11,640 bases of DNA from Candidatus Bathyarchaeota archaeon (GTDB lineage Archaea > Asgardarchaeota > Lokiarchaeia > Sigyniarchaeales > Sigyniarchaeaceae): the NCBI GenBank assembly GCA_014729935.1, contig WJJB01000132.1:1-11640 (forward strand), read 5' to 3'. The translations under genes and the position numbers were made by a program. The first letter of the stretch is position 1. Every line of letters starts with the position of its first letter. The notes under the pieces were generated by a model. The model saw only the letters and a program-made list of their open reading frames with translations. It searched no databases and was not told the origin of the DNA. Positions 1 through 6,615 of the stretch are shown piece after piece.

Positions 1-2
1 TG

Positions 3-878
3 ATCAAGGTTGATGATGACCTTGAAAAATGTCCAGTATGTGGAGAGGATATACCCCCACCAAAATTCTCGAGTGATGCCAAGGAAAAGGATGGGCCCGT
101 GTCCCTGGAAAAGGTGATTTATGGAAGCGGGAAAGCAGGTAGGAAAAACGAATTGAGAGAGATCTGGAATGTCACCTTCATTTCATTTTTCCTGATGAGC
201 ATCCTACGGTGGATCTTCGTGCTTGGTGTCTCGGCGCTAATTGGTGATGAGGAGACATCTACCATCCCATTCAATCCAGTCGCGACATTCTTGAATAATA
301 CCATCATTGCTCTCATCGCCGTATACCCCGTGGTCTACCTGATCATTTCCAAGAAACCATTCGCCACCTTTGGGTTGACCGTTAAGGACGTGAGAAAATT
401 CCTTTTTGCAATACTGGTTGGTCTTGGTTCAGGTATCCTGCTCTACCTGCTAGACGCTGGTAGTCAAATCATGAATGATGCCATTTATGTTGCAACTGGT
501 TGGGAATTTTTCAACGCGAGTAATTCTGAACTTGCATCATTCTTGAGCGAGTCCTTTCTCAACAAGTTGTTTCTCTCGGTGGGATTCATTCTTTCATCAG
601 CATTGCCTGAAATTCTACTCCGGGGCGTGATCCAGAAAAGACTGGAGGAGATCATGCTTGGGAAAGGCAAGGCTAAGAGTGAGCATGCCAAGGTGTTCAT
701 GTACTCGTTTCTCCTTACTTCATTCATATATATCGGAATTTATTTCACCCCGATGGTTATTTTTTTCTCACTCTTCTCAAATCTACTCCTAACCGCCTTG
801 TATAAATTCGTGAACAGTGTGCACGCGTGCATGGTGGCTCAAATCATCTACGTGATCATTGCCGTTTTCCTCTTTTGA
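3..878 (+). CDS. Zinc-ribbon + CPBP-family membrane protein, 5' end cut by window edge
   Basis: The frame is open from the first complete codon at base 3, so the gene starts before the window. A GTG at 99 is only an internal candidate start. The first visible residues carry a CPVCG zinc knuckle (Cys codons at 30 and 39), probably the second half of a zinc ribbon whose first half lies outside. After a short linker come about six hydrophobic segments. Within the fourth is PEILLRG (codons 606-626), which matches motif 1 (EExxxR) of the CPBP/Abi intramembrane protease family with the first Glu replaced by Pro. The usual motif 2 His (FxxxH) is not seen in the following segment, and the final HxxxN-type motif appears as HACMV, with His but no Asn. 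Fold membership is therefore likely but proteolytic activity is doubtful. It is convergent with the Orc-like gene, 32 bp away, with no obvious T-rich terminator between them. Confidence 0.7.
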   Translation: MKVDDDLEKCPVCGEDIPPPKFSSDAKEKDGPVSLEKVIYGSGKAGRKNELREIWNVTFISFFLMSILRWIFVLGVSALIGDEETSTIPFNPVATFLNNTIIALIAVYPVVYLIISKKPFATFGLTVKDVRKFLFAILVGLGSGILLYLLDAGSQIMNDAIYVATGWEFFNASNSELASFLSESFLNKLFLSVGFILSSALPEILLRGVIQKRLEEIMLGKGKAKSEHAKVFMYSFLLTSFIYIGIYFTPMVIFFSLFSNLLLTALYKFVNSVHACMVAQIIYVIIAVFLF

Positions 879-910
879 TTATCGAACCTTCCAAGCAACC
901 ATGCCATGGA

Positions 911-2050
911 TTACTTTAAAACCTCGTCAAGATATGATTTCAGTAGATTCGCGGGTACAATGGAGAAGAACAAGCTGGGATCGTTGTTCGATTTCAGCAA
1001 GATGTGATGTTGCAACATGCGTGCCAAGTAATTGCTGAACTCATCCACCGACGGTTCGATGTATAGCGTTTCACATGACATGTTGTAGAGCTCGCGTAAA
1101 TCATCCCCATTCAAGTAATAATTCCCGCTTGACATGAAATGAGTCGTGATGTTATCCAGGAATAATAGCATGGAAATCGTCGCTTCTTGCATGAAATCCA
1201 CTAACTCGAATTCGCTGTAGCTTAAATTTGGTAGCTGGTGCCTGATGGCATGTTGAATGATTTCTAGCGATATATCTTCCCCATGTCCATCGCGAAGGCG
1301 GGGATAGAGATGTTTCAAGATGGCAATGCATGGTCCCGGTCTCGAGGTGTCGAACTCGACAACGGTATCGGTGATAAACTTGGGGATTGAATTATCCTGG
1401 TCCAGAAACGCTTTTTGGTATCTTTGTTCCACGATGGTATTGAGATCACCAAGTGAATACACATCCAAGTTCAAGCACATGTCCACGTGTTCCAAGAATT
1501 GAAAGCTATTACCCACGCGAGACGTGAAAACCAGGTTTATTCCGAGACATTTCAGGTTGACGAGTAACTTGTTGAAAAAGCGTATCGGGATGAAATCGCT
1601 ATTGGAAATCAGTATGTTATAACATCTATCCGTGTGCCTCCTGAGATAATGATAGATGATGTTCCACGCATCCCTCGTACTCGAAAAGACTGGCTTGGTA
1701 TCTGCCATCGGGATCTTGAGTTTCGAGGTGAAATCCATCAACAATTGTTGTTCGTCTTTATCCCAGCAGTTGAGCGTGAAAAAATTCATATTCGCCTTAT
1801 TCGCGGTATGCTTGGTCTTGAGATCTATCAAGACTTTGCGGGACATGGTAGACTTACCCAAGCCCCGTAATCCTTCAACCATGATGGCACTTCCATATCT
1901 ATCATCGCTCATTTCATTATCACGAAGGGAAAAATTCTCTAACAGGAAACCACTGACGAGCTTCATCTCCCTCTGCCGGCCAATTACCATTTTTGGAACG
2001 TGATCCTGATCGAACAAGCACCTGTATGCTTCGATGTTGTTTACAGCCAT
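911..2050 (-). CDS. Orc1/Cdc6-like AAA+ protein with degenerate ATPase motifs
   Basis: The frame is open up to an ATG at 2347 (478 aa), but I place the start at the ATG at 2050 (379 aa). The resemblance to Orc1/Cdc6 begins only there (an LFDQDHVPKMVIGRQREM-like N-terminus), a TATA box sits about 28 bp upstream, and 379 aa is normal for the family. Numbered from 2050: Walker A GLRGLGKST at 60-68. The Walker B position reads NILISNSD (about 145-152), with SN instead of DE. Sensor 1 reads FTSR (about 175-178), where Asn is expected. The sensor 2 region around 239-246 (GPCIAILK) lacks the usual Arg. The YSLGDLNTIVEQRYQKAF segment is typical of the Orc lid domain. A C-terminal winged helix with a LNGDDLRELY...LARMLQHHILL pattern follows. 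ATP binding looks possible and hydrolysis doubtful. It may be an origin-binding paralogue or a repurposed DNA-binding regulator. Confidence 0.75.
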   Translation of the reverse strand: MAVNNIEAYRCLFDQDHVPKMVIGRQREMKLVSGFLLENFSLRDNEMSDDRYGSAIMVEGLRGLGKSTMSRKVLIDLKTKHTANKANMNFFTLNCWDKDEQQLLMDFTSKLKIPMADTKPVFSSTRDAWNIIYHYLRRHTDRCYNILISNSDFIPIRFFNKLLVNLKCLGINLVFTSRVGNSFQFLEHVDMCLNLDVYSLGDLNTIVEQRYQKAFLDQDNSIPKFITDTVVEFDTSRPGPCIAILKHLYPRLRDGHGEDISLEIIQHAIRHQLPNLSYSEFELVDFMQEATISMLLFLDNITTHFMSSGNYYLNGDDLRELYNMSCETLYIEPSVDEFSNYLARMLQHHILLKSNNDPSLFFSIVPANLLKSYLDEVLK

Positions 2051-2073
2051 TTCAGTGTAGAATTGCATGTAGC

Positions 2074-2082
2074 TATTTAAAA
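2074..2082 (-). promoter_or_regulatory. TATA box of the Orc1/Cdc6-like gene
   Basis: On the minus strand the sequence reads GGATTTTAAATAG, a good archaeal TATA element with purines upstream in the BRE position. Its centre is about 28 bp before the ATG at 2050, the spacing expected for a leaderless archaeal mRNA. This is the main argument for the shorter protein. Confidence 0.6.
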
Positions 2083-2251
2083 TCCGAGAGAGAGAGGTGA
2101 GTGGAATAGAAATTGGCACCCGGGAACCTGTAAGGTGAACATAAATCGCGCACATCATGGTTTGGCACCATGGTGATAGCTGGGATGCAATACTCACCTT
2201 TGCAACATATCGGTCCCGTGCCCTCCTGTAATTGCGCGTGGCACGCGTTAT

Positions 2252-2260
2252 CTTTATAAA
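2252..2260. promoter_or_regulatory. TATA-like element TTTATAAAG
   Basis: This near-symmetric AT-rich element stands out in a GC-rich stretch. Read on the plus strand it would place a transcription start near 2282, about 100 nt before the zinc-ribbon gene at 2382. No better promoter for that gene is visible. Orientation and use are uncertain. Confidence 0.3.
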
Positions 2261-2381
2261 GTATCGGGGCGTCATCTCTAGTACCGGCTTCCGTTCCCTC
2301 GACGACGCCACGTTCGATGGTAAAATGGCTGATAGCTCGTGAAACATTGATTAGGATTTCCATGCAATCACGCACCGCCAA

Positions 2382-3674
2382 ATGGATGCCATTGCATCGA
2401 AATCAAATCTACCACGTTCCTGCACGTGTGGACAGGTGAATAAAAAATATGTTTCCATCATTGGAAGTATTAGCATCTCGTGGAGGGGAGTGCGAACGAA
2501 ATCGGGTGAAGCGATAATCATGACGGGAAAATACTTGGAATGCGATCTATGCGAGGGTGAATGCCCAGAGGAAAAGATTGACTTGGTGTTCGATGATCCA
2601 GAGTTTACCAAGTCTTTCGTGGATAACATGATGGCTTCCAAGATGGATGAGGTCGTAAATGATTGTTACTTGATGGCGGAGGTCATTAGCGGTGCATCTA
2701 ATAACAAGGAAATAGCGGAATTCGCGTTTTGCCTCTATGTGCATCTGTCCCATCTCATTGAAATTGAAGATTCAAAAAGAATCGAAATAGCCAAGCAATT
2801 CAAGAAAGCTTTCAAGGATTTCGGTGAACAAGCAGCTAGCACCAGGGAAATCGCTAAATCTAAGGAATCCAAGAACCATGGTGATTGGATTGATATCCAA
2901 GGAAAGCCGAAAGCCATCACGCGAGAAAAGGAAGATGACTTCTTGAAACAATTAGATGATGAAATCGCTGAAATCGAGGAAATCAGTGATAAAGTAAATG
3001 AAATGGTTAAATCACCACCTTCGCAGCAACCAGTGGACCTGAAGCCAGTTATCAGCAAGATACCAGGTTCGAAGATCATTCACCCAGGCATTCCCGCGAC
3101 AAAACGGAAGAAGCCATCCAAGACACCCCCCCTTGGAAGCAAGGACAATCCCATAAAGTTAACCGAGGAGATGCTCTCCGGAGTGGTTTCCGACGAGGAC
3201 CTGGCTAAGGTGGAGATGGGGATCAAGGTAAAACGGATTGATATCCACCAAAACCAATTCAGGCCAGAGCAGGTCATGGGAAGGGGTGCACGGCAAGCCC
3301 AGGGACAAGTGGAGGGAACAAAAAATACCGCCCGGACACCCAAAAGGCCATCAGACGAGTCCAGAAGGGAATATATCTCGAACGAGTTATTCAATGCCTT
3401 CAACAAGGCAAAAAAGCAAGGAACAGAACCAAGGCTTGAGTTCGCACTAGATTCGAAAAAGAAGAATGGGGATTCCGATGAAAATGATCGAGAAGGGCCT
3501 GAAAGTGACAAGAACGTGGTTAAACCATTCTTGGATTTTTCCATCGATGGAGAAACTCCAGCGGGGATGGATGGTAAAGAAAAAGCCGCCATGGATGAAA
3601 CCACTTGCAGCAAGTGCGGGGCAAAAAATAAGGTGATGAATCGATTTTGTTCCAAGTGTGGTAAAAAACTATAG
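2382..3674 (+). CDS. Protein with zinc-binding modules at both ends, function unknown
   Basis: A 430-residue protein from an ATG, with an in-frame TAG 30 nt upstream, so this is the longest possible start. The N-terminal module has C14xC16 and C54xxC57 with a further C61, probably one zinc site in a small beta-rich fold. Residues about 75-150 look helical. Residues about 185-210 (DDEIAEIEEISDKVNEM) are acidic and coiled-coil-like. Residues 210-400 are rich in P, K, S and E and are probably disordered. The C-terminus is a classic zinc ribbon, C409xxC412-X10-C423xxC426. There is no signal peptide or membrane segment, so it is cytoplasmic. The layout suggests an adaptor or scaffold, possibly nucleic-acid or protein binding, but I recognise no family. 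It overlaps the stop of the convergent downstream gene by 6 bp (shared CTATAG) and is divergent from the Orc-like gene. Confidence 0.88.
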   Translation: MDAIASKSNLPRSCTCGQVNKKYVSIIGSISISWRGVRTKSGEAIIMTGKYLECDLCEGECPEEKIDLVFDDPEFTKSFVDNMMASKMDEVVNDCYLMAEVISGASNNKEIAEFAFCLYVHLSHLIEIEDSKRIEIAKQFKKAFKDFGEQAASTREIAKSKESKNHGDWIDIQGKPKAITREKEDDFLKQLDDEIAEIEEISDKVNEMVKSPPSQQPVDLKPVISKIPGSKIIHPGIPATKRKKPSKTPPLGSKDNPIKLTEEMLSGVVSDEDLAKVEMGIKVKRIDIHQNQFRPEQVMGRGARQAQGQVEGTKNTARTPKRPSDESRREYISNELFNAFNKAKKQGTEPRLEFALDSKKKNGDSDENDREGPESDKNVVKPFLDFSIDGETPAGMDGKEKAAMDETTCSKCGAKNKVMNRFCSKCGKKL

Positions 3675-4757
3675 CAGTGCCTTCATCCCGCACAGGAGGA
3701 AAGTGAGCAGGGGCGCGTTGATAACATTATCAGCGATTGGTGGGGACAAGTAATCGATTACCATGAATATTGCAGCGCCGAATAGCGCAAGGAACCAACC
3801 TGCGAAGAACACGGATACAACAAATGCCGTCACGAGACCAGCGATCAAACCTTCGACGGTTTTTAATTGGCCATGGGGTCTCTTTATTTCGTGTTTACCG
3901 TATGTCTTCCCGATGATCGCAGCCATGCCGTCTGCAACGGTAGACATCATGATCCCAGCGATTGCCATTTCCACGGATGTACTTTCGAGGGGTTGAAAGG
4001 CAATTCCGATGATCCACGCAGAAGTGGCTCCAATTGCGATGAATGTCTCAGGGCCAGGAACCCCAATCTCCTTTTCCCTGAGAATTTTACCTGCTCTCGC
4101 CTCTATCAGAGATATCAAGCTATATTGTTCGCCGAATAACACCCGGGGAATGTCTACACAGGAAACGAAGATTACGGTGGCAATCAATGCAAAGAGCGTT
4201 AAGTAAATCCCCGCTTCTCTCGCATTTTCAAATTCCACGATATATTCCACCGGCCCCCAGAGCGTCTTGTATGAATCCCCAGCGATCTCGATGGCTTTAT
4301 CCACCAGGGGTGCAATCAATGGCCCCACCACGTAGAACGCCAAAATGACCAAGAATCCCGCCAAGTGAAATGCTTTCCGTATCCACTCGTGATGCGATTC
4401 CAAGCCGTCAAGCGTGTCTTCTTGCTTGCCATTTTGCACCTGCTTCCCATTCCTTCTGGAATTAGCCGGTTGCACTTCATGGCCTTCCTTGCGCTTCACC
4501 CGCAGGGCATGGATGATGGCAAGGGTAAAGCAAGCGATGGACCACCAGCTCATGAATCCAATGTAAGGATACGGGATGAGCCTTGAAGCGAACACGTGAA
4601 TGGCAATATAAAATGAAAGCAAACCCGTTGCCAAAGAGGAGGACCAGCTGTACGGGTGATTCGAACGGTGTTTCCACGATGCATAAAGGAATACCAAAGA
4701 GAAAAACAATACCTGCAATACCAGAACGATATTGTATATCAACGGTAGCAGGAACAT
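3669..4757 (-). CDS. Dolichol-kinase/CTP-dependent lipid kinase-like membrane protein
   Basis: A 362-residue polytopic membrane protein. Two to three N-terminal hydrophobic segments (about 5-27, 40-85) and a polar loop (88-122) precede the part resembling the SEC59/DGK1/VTE5 (dolichol kinase, phosphatidate cytidylyltransferase-like) family. That part starts at RKAFH (127-131). Later hallmarks are DGMAAIIGKTYG (276-287), KTVEG (299-303), a membrane Asp at 335 and DNVINAPL (343-350). Family members phosphorylate polyprenols, phytol or diacylglycerol with CTP, so the likely substrate here is a polyprenol or an archaeal isoprenoid lipid precursor. That substrate is inference. The N-terminal extension makes it longer than many archaeal relatives. 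It starts 22 bp after spt4 on the same strand and is probably the last gene of the rpo7 operon. Confidence 0.8.
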   Translation of the reverse strand: MFLLPLIYNIVLVLQVLFFSLVFLYASWKHRSNHPYSWSSSLATGLLSFYIAIHVFASRLIPYPYIGFMSWWSIACFTLAIIHALRVKRKEGHEVQPANSRRNGKQVQNGKQEDTLDGLESHHEWIRKAFHLAGFLVILAFYVVGPLIAPLVDKAIEIAGDSYKTLWGPVEYIVEFENAREAGIYLTLFALIATVIFVSCVDIPRVLFGEQYSLISLIEARAGKILREKEIGVPGPETFIAIGATSAWIIGIAFQPLESTSVEMAIAGIMMSTVADGMAAIIGKTYGKHEIKRPHGQLKTVEGLIAGLVTAFVVSVFFAGWFLALFGAAIFMVIDYLSPPIADNVINAPLLTFLLCGMKALL

Positions 4758-4779
4758 GTGCCTTAGACCTTCGCGGGAT

Positions 4780-4971
4780 TCAACGAACCTTGAGGGCGTA
4801 CTTACCAGGTTCCGTGATATTGAGACGCTTGGCTATTTCTGACTTCTCGGGATCGATGATGATGATGATGGAAGTGAAATCATCGCTTAAGGTGTGCGTC
4901 TTGCAACTGGGACATACTGATGAACCCGTGCTTATCAACCGGCAAGTGCGACACGCGCGTTCTTGGACCAC
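4780..4971 (-). CDS. spt4: Transcription elongation factor Spt4 (RpoE'')
   Basis: This 63-residue protein has the Spt4 zinc ribbon C7xxC10 and C20xxC23 (RACRTCR, CPSC), followed by the conserved body ending EIAKRLNITEPGKYALKVR. Archaeal Spt4 pairs with Spt5 and binds the RNA polymerase clamp to support processive elongation. The start is a GTG at 4971; an in-frame stop three codons upstream leaves no earlier start. A GGAG element lies about 10 nt before it. It begins 14 bp after the rpo7 stop, the common archaeal rpo7-spt4 order. The strand is encoded with five consecutive ATC codons (IIIII; (GAT)5 on the plus strand at 4855-4869). Confidence 0.95.
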   Translation of the reverse strand: MVQERACRTCRLISTGSSVCPSCKTHTLSDDFTSIIIIIDPEKSEIAKRLNITEPGKYALKVR

Positions 4972-4985
4972 TCGTTTTCAGCTCC

Positions 4986-5579
4986 TTATTTTTTCTTTTT
5001 CTTCGATTTCTGGTCCTTCTTCTCCCGAACGGGACCACCCTCCAAGTCCTCATCGATCCACTCCAATTTCCCGAGAAACGCACGTCGCATGGTAAGTCCT
5101 AGCTTCCCTATCTTGTTACCCCGGGCTGAGGAAATCGCCACGATGCGCGCACGCACGCTATCTCCCGATTTCAGAATGCGGGAGGTCTCTTTACCTTCCA
5201 AGTACCCACCCTTGGGATTATAGTTGATGAAATCATCGGTAACTTGCGAGACGTGACATAATCCATCGGTGGGTCCCAGGCGCACGAAAACACCAAAATC
5301 CACCACTTCAACGACTTTTCCTTCGACGATCTCGTTCATTTCCGGCCTGAAGATAAGTAATTGGAACGTGCATCTCGTGAAAATACCCTCCTCTCGAGGA
5401 ATTATCTTCCCGAGCTCAATATCTAAAATGTCAACAACAGTGACAACGTACCCGATTCCCTTCAGGACCGAATCCTCGTAATCTGCCTTGATGATTTCCT
5501 TGGCCTCATACTTGATATCTTTCCCGAACGCAGATGGATGAATGCGAATGGTATCCTTGAGGGTGATTAAATAGTACAT
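4986..5579 (-). CDS. rpo7: DNA-directed RNA polymerase subunit Rpo7 (RpoE', Rpb7 homologue)
   Basis: A 197-residue protein starting MYYLITLKDTIRIHPSAFG, the standard N-terminus of archaeal Rpo7/eukaryotic Rpb7, so the ATG at 5579 is secure. Residues 1-80 form the tip/RNP-like domain that contacts the polymerase core and Rpo4. Residues about 84-165 form an S1 RNA-binding domain (VEGKVVEVVDFGVFVRLGPTDG and GLTMRR). A very Lys-rich tail (KKDQKSKKKKK) ends the protein and may add RNA affinity. It forms the polymerase stalk with Rpo4 and acts in open-complex formation and nascent-RNA handling. It is first in a probable operon with spt4 and the dolichol-kinase-like gene. In many archaea this cluster continues with ribosomal protein genes, which are absent here. 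Confidence 0.97.
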   Translation of the reverse strand: MYYLITLKDTIRIHPSAFGKDIKYEAKEIIKADYEDSVLKGIGYVVTVVDILDIELGKIIPREEGIFTRCTFQLLIFRPEMNEIVEGKVVEVVDFGVFVRLGPTDGLCHVSQVTDDFINYNPKGGYLEGKETSRILKSGDSVRARIVAISSARGNKIGKLGLTMRRAFLGKLEWIDEDLEGGPVREKKDQKSKKKKK

Positions 5580-5590
5580 CGCGTACTATT
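5570..5590. repeat. Perfect 8-bp inverted repeat across the rpo7 start codon
   Basis: AATAGTAC (5570-5577) is the exact reverse complement of GTACTATT (5583-5590), with the 5-bp spacer ATCGC. The rpo7 start codon (5577-5579) spans the arm and spacer. As DNA it would be a dyad operator at the transcription start; as RNA it would form a hairpin holding the start codon at the loop edge. Confidence 0.8.
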
Positions 5591-5606
5591 GAAGTATCTC
5601 TACTTC
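5591..5606. repeat. Perfect 6-bp inverted repeat upstream of rpo7
   Basis: GAAGTA-TCTC-TACTTC is a perfect dyad immediately next to the one covering the start codon. It lies between the TATA-like element and the predicted transcription start, an ideal place for a repressor to block pre-initiation-complex assembly. Confidence 0.7.
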
Positions 5607-5618
5607 AAAAAATTTCCC
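5603..5618 (-). promoter_or_regulatory. Candidate BRE/TATA-like promoter of the rpo7 operon
   Basis: The minus strand reads GGGAAATTTTTTGAAG. Its centre is about 31 bp before the rpo7 ATG, so transcription should start only a few bases before the start codon. The TATA part is a T-run rather than a classic TTTATA, so confidence is moderate. GGAAAT also opens the candidate promoters at 7915 and 8239. Confidence 0.45.
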
Positions 5619-5662
5619 ATCCTTGCGCCATGTAATTCCTTTGCGTATTATCCAGCAGGGAG

Positions 5663-5697
5663 AAACGCGTGAAAATGGGGGGAGGGGCAGGGAGACC
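5663..5697 (-). terminator. Pyrimidine-rich tract after hdrB, possible terminator
   Basis: Directly after the hdrB stop the minus strand is a C/T-rich stretch ending in ATTTTC. On the plus strand it shows G-runs at 5677-5682, 5684-5687 and 5690-5692. Archaeal termination usually uses U-rich tracts, and this one is C-rich, so the call is tentative. Confidence 0.3.
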
Positions 5698-6615
5698 CTA
5701 CTCGATGCCCAGTGCTTCAAGAAGCTTATTGGGTTTTGGCCGATGGTATTTCAATCCAATTTCCTCGGAAGAAGCCCCTAACGCTAATGCAATCAGATCA
5801 GTGATGTAAAAGACGGGGAAGGAGAACTTCTCCTTGAACATCTTTCGCACGTTTCTCTGGCCGCCTTCAAGCATCTGGTAGCAACTCGGGCATACCACGC
5901 AAAAGCATTCTGCACCTGCTTCCTGCGCGCTGGTATACTTCCGGTAGTTCATCTTGGTGGCGATATCATCCGAGGCATTTGCCACGCCAGTTCCACAACA
6001 TAGCATCTTCTCGCTATAATCAACGCTTTCAGCACCCAGGGCACGGACGATTTCATCTAGCTTTCGGGGTTGGATCGGATCGTCGAACCCGATCAATTCA
6101 CTTGGCCTGATGAAATGGCACCCATAATGAACTGCCACCTTCAAGCCAGTAAGAGGATGCTTCACCAAGGATTTCAATCGATCGATGCCGACTTCCTCGT
6201 GAATCACTTGTGCGAAATGGCGAACTGTCTCTATCTTGCCAGCAAACTGCTTATCTACCTTGATGAGATGCTCGTTCACCTCATCCCGCAAGTGAGCATC
6301 TTCCTTGAGTTTCTGGTTCGCACTTTTCAGGGAGAGCACGCATCCGCTGCACAAGCCCATGATCTCTGTCTCGGGCATTGCTTCGGCAACAGTGACATTT
6401 CTCGATGCCAAGGTGATCCAGGTTTTCTCATCGACTGAATTGATGCCAATCGGATCCGGGCAGCAAGCCGCACCCTTCATTGGATTCAAGTGGATGTTCA
6501 ATAGCTTGCAGGCAACTTTAGCAGATTTTTCTATAAACGGGATACGTGCAGGAATCACGCACCCCAAGAACAGGGCTTTATCGATTTGCGGGGATGTTGC
6601 TTCAGTCATGTTCAA
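5698..6615 (-). CDS. hdrB: Heterodisulfide reductase subunit B (CCG-domain)
   Basis: About 305 residues with two cysteine-rich CCG domains. In numbering from the TTG at 6615, the first is C19-X31-C51C52-X36-C89xxC92 and the second C166-X39-C206C207-X34-C242xxC245. The first fits the CX31-39CCX35-36CXXC consensus. The second is one residue short in the last spacer. In HdrB these cysteines hold the noncubane [4Fe-4S] clusters that cleave disulfides. The start is ambiguous: TTG at 6615 lies 5 nt after GGAG, while the ATG at 6609 (303 aa) lies 11 nt after it. Either start abuts the hdrC stop, so the two are co-transcribed and probably translationally coupled. No hdrA is in the window. The partner HdrA, and whether the disulfide is CoM-S-S-CoB or another thiol pair, cannot be judged here. 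Confidence 0.93.
   Translation of the reverse strand: MNMTEATSPQIDKALFLGCVIPARIPFIEKSAKVACKLLNIHLNPMKGAACCPDPIGINSVDEKTWITLASRNVTVAEAMPETEIMGLCSGCVLSLKSANQKLKEDAHLRDEVNEHLIKVDKQFAGKIETVRHFAQVIHEEVGIDRLKSLVKHPLTGLKVAVHYGCHFIRPSELIGFDDPIQPRKLDEIVRALGAESVDYSEKMLCCGTGVANASDDIATKMNYRKYTSAQEAGAECFCVVCPSCYQMLEGGQRNVRKMFKEKFSFPVFYITDLIALALGASSEEIGLKYHRPKPNKLLEALGIE

Larger units (their letters stand above)
2051..2381. other. Probable divergent intergenic region (331 bp)
   Basis: If the Orc-like gene starts at 2050, this region separates it from the divergent gene at 2382. Two overlapping minus-strand frames are open through it, but their translations are rich in R, S and T, lack recognisable motifs and look non-coding. 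It contains the Orc-gene TATA box, a second TATA-like element at 2252-2260, a near-palindrome CGCGTGGCACGCG at 2236-2248, two copies of TTGGCACC about 49 bp apart, and the palindrome CACCATGGTG near 2167. I looked for origin recognition boxes (TTCCAGTGGAAAC-like) and found none. Confidence 0.5.

Noticed and set aside
2073..2381. 102-codon minus-strand frame overlapping the upstream part of the Orc-like frame
   Set aside because: No recognisable motif; it lies in the probable intergenic region and its composition looks non-coding.
2051..2381. Replication origin with standard origin recognition boxes
   Set aside because: No TTCCAGTGGAAAC-like boxes or G-rich flanks were found; kept only as a low-interest possibility.
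4855..4869. (GAT)5 triplet repeat in spt4
   Set aside because: It simply encodes five Ile in a hydrophobic strand of Spt4; no sign of expansion or regulatory use.
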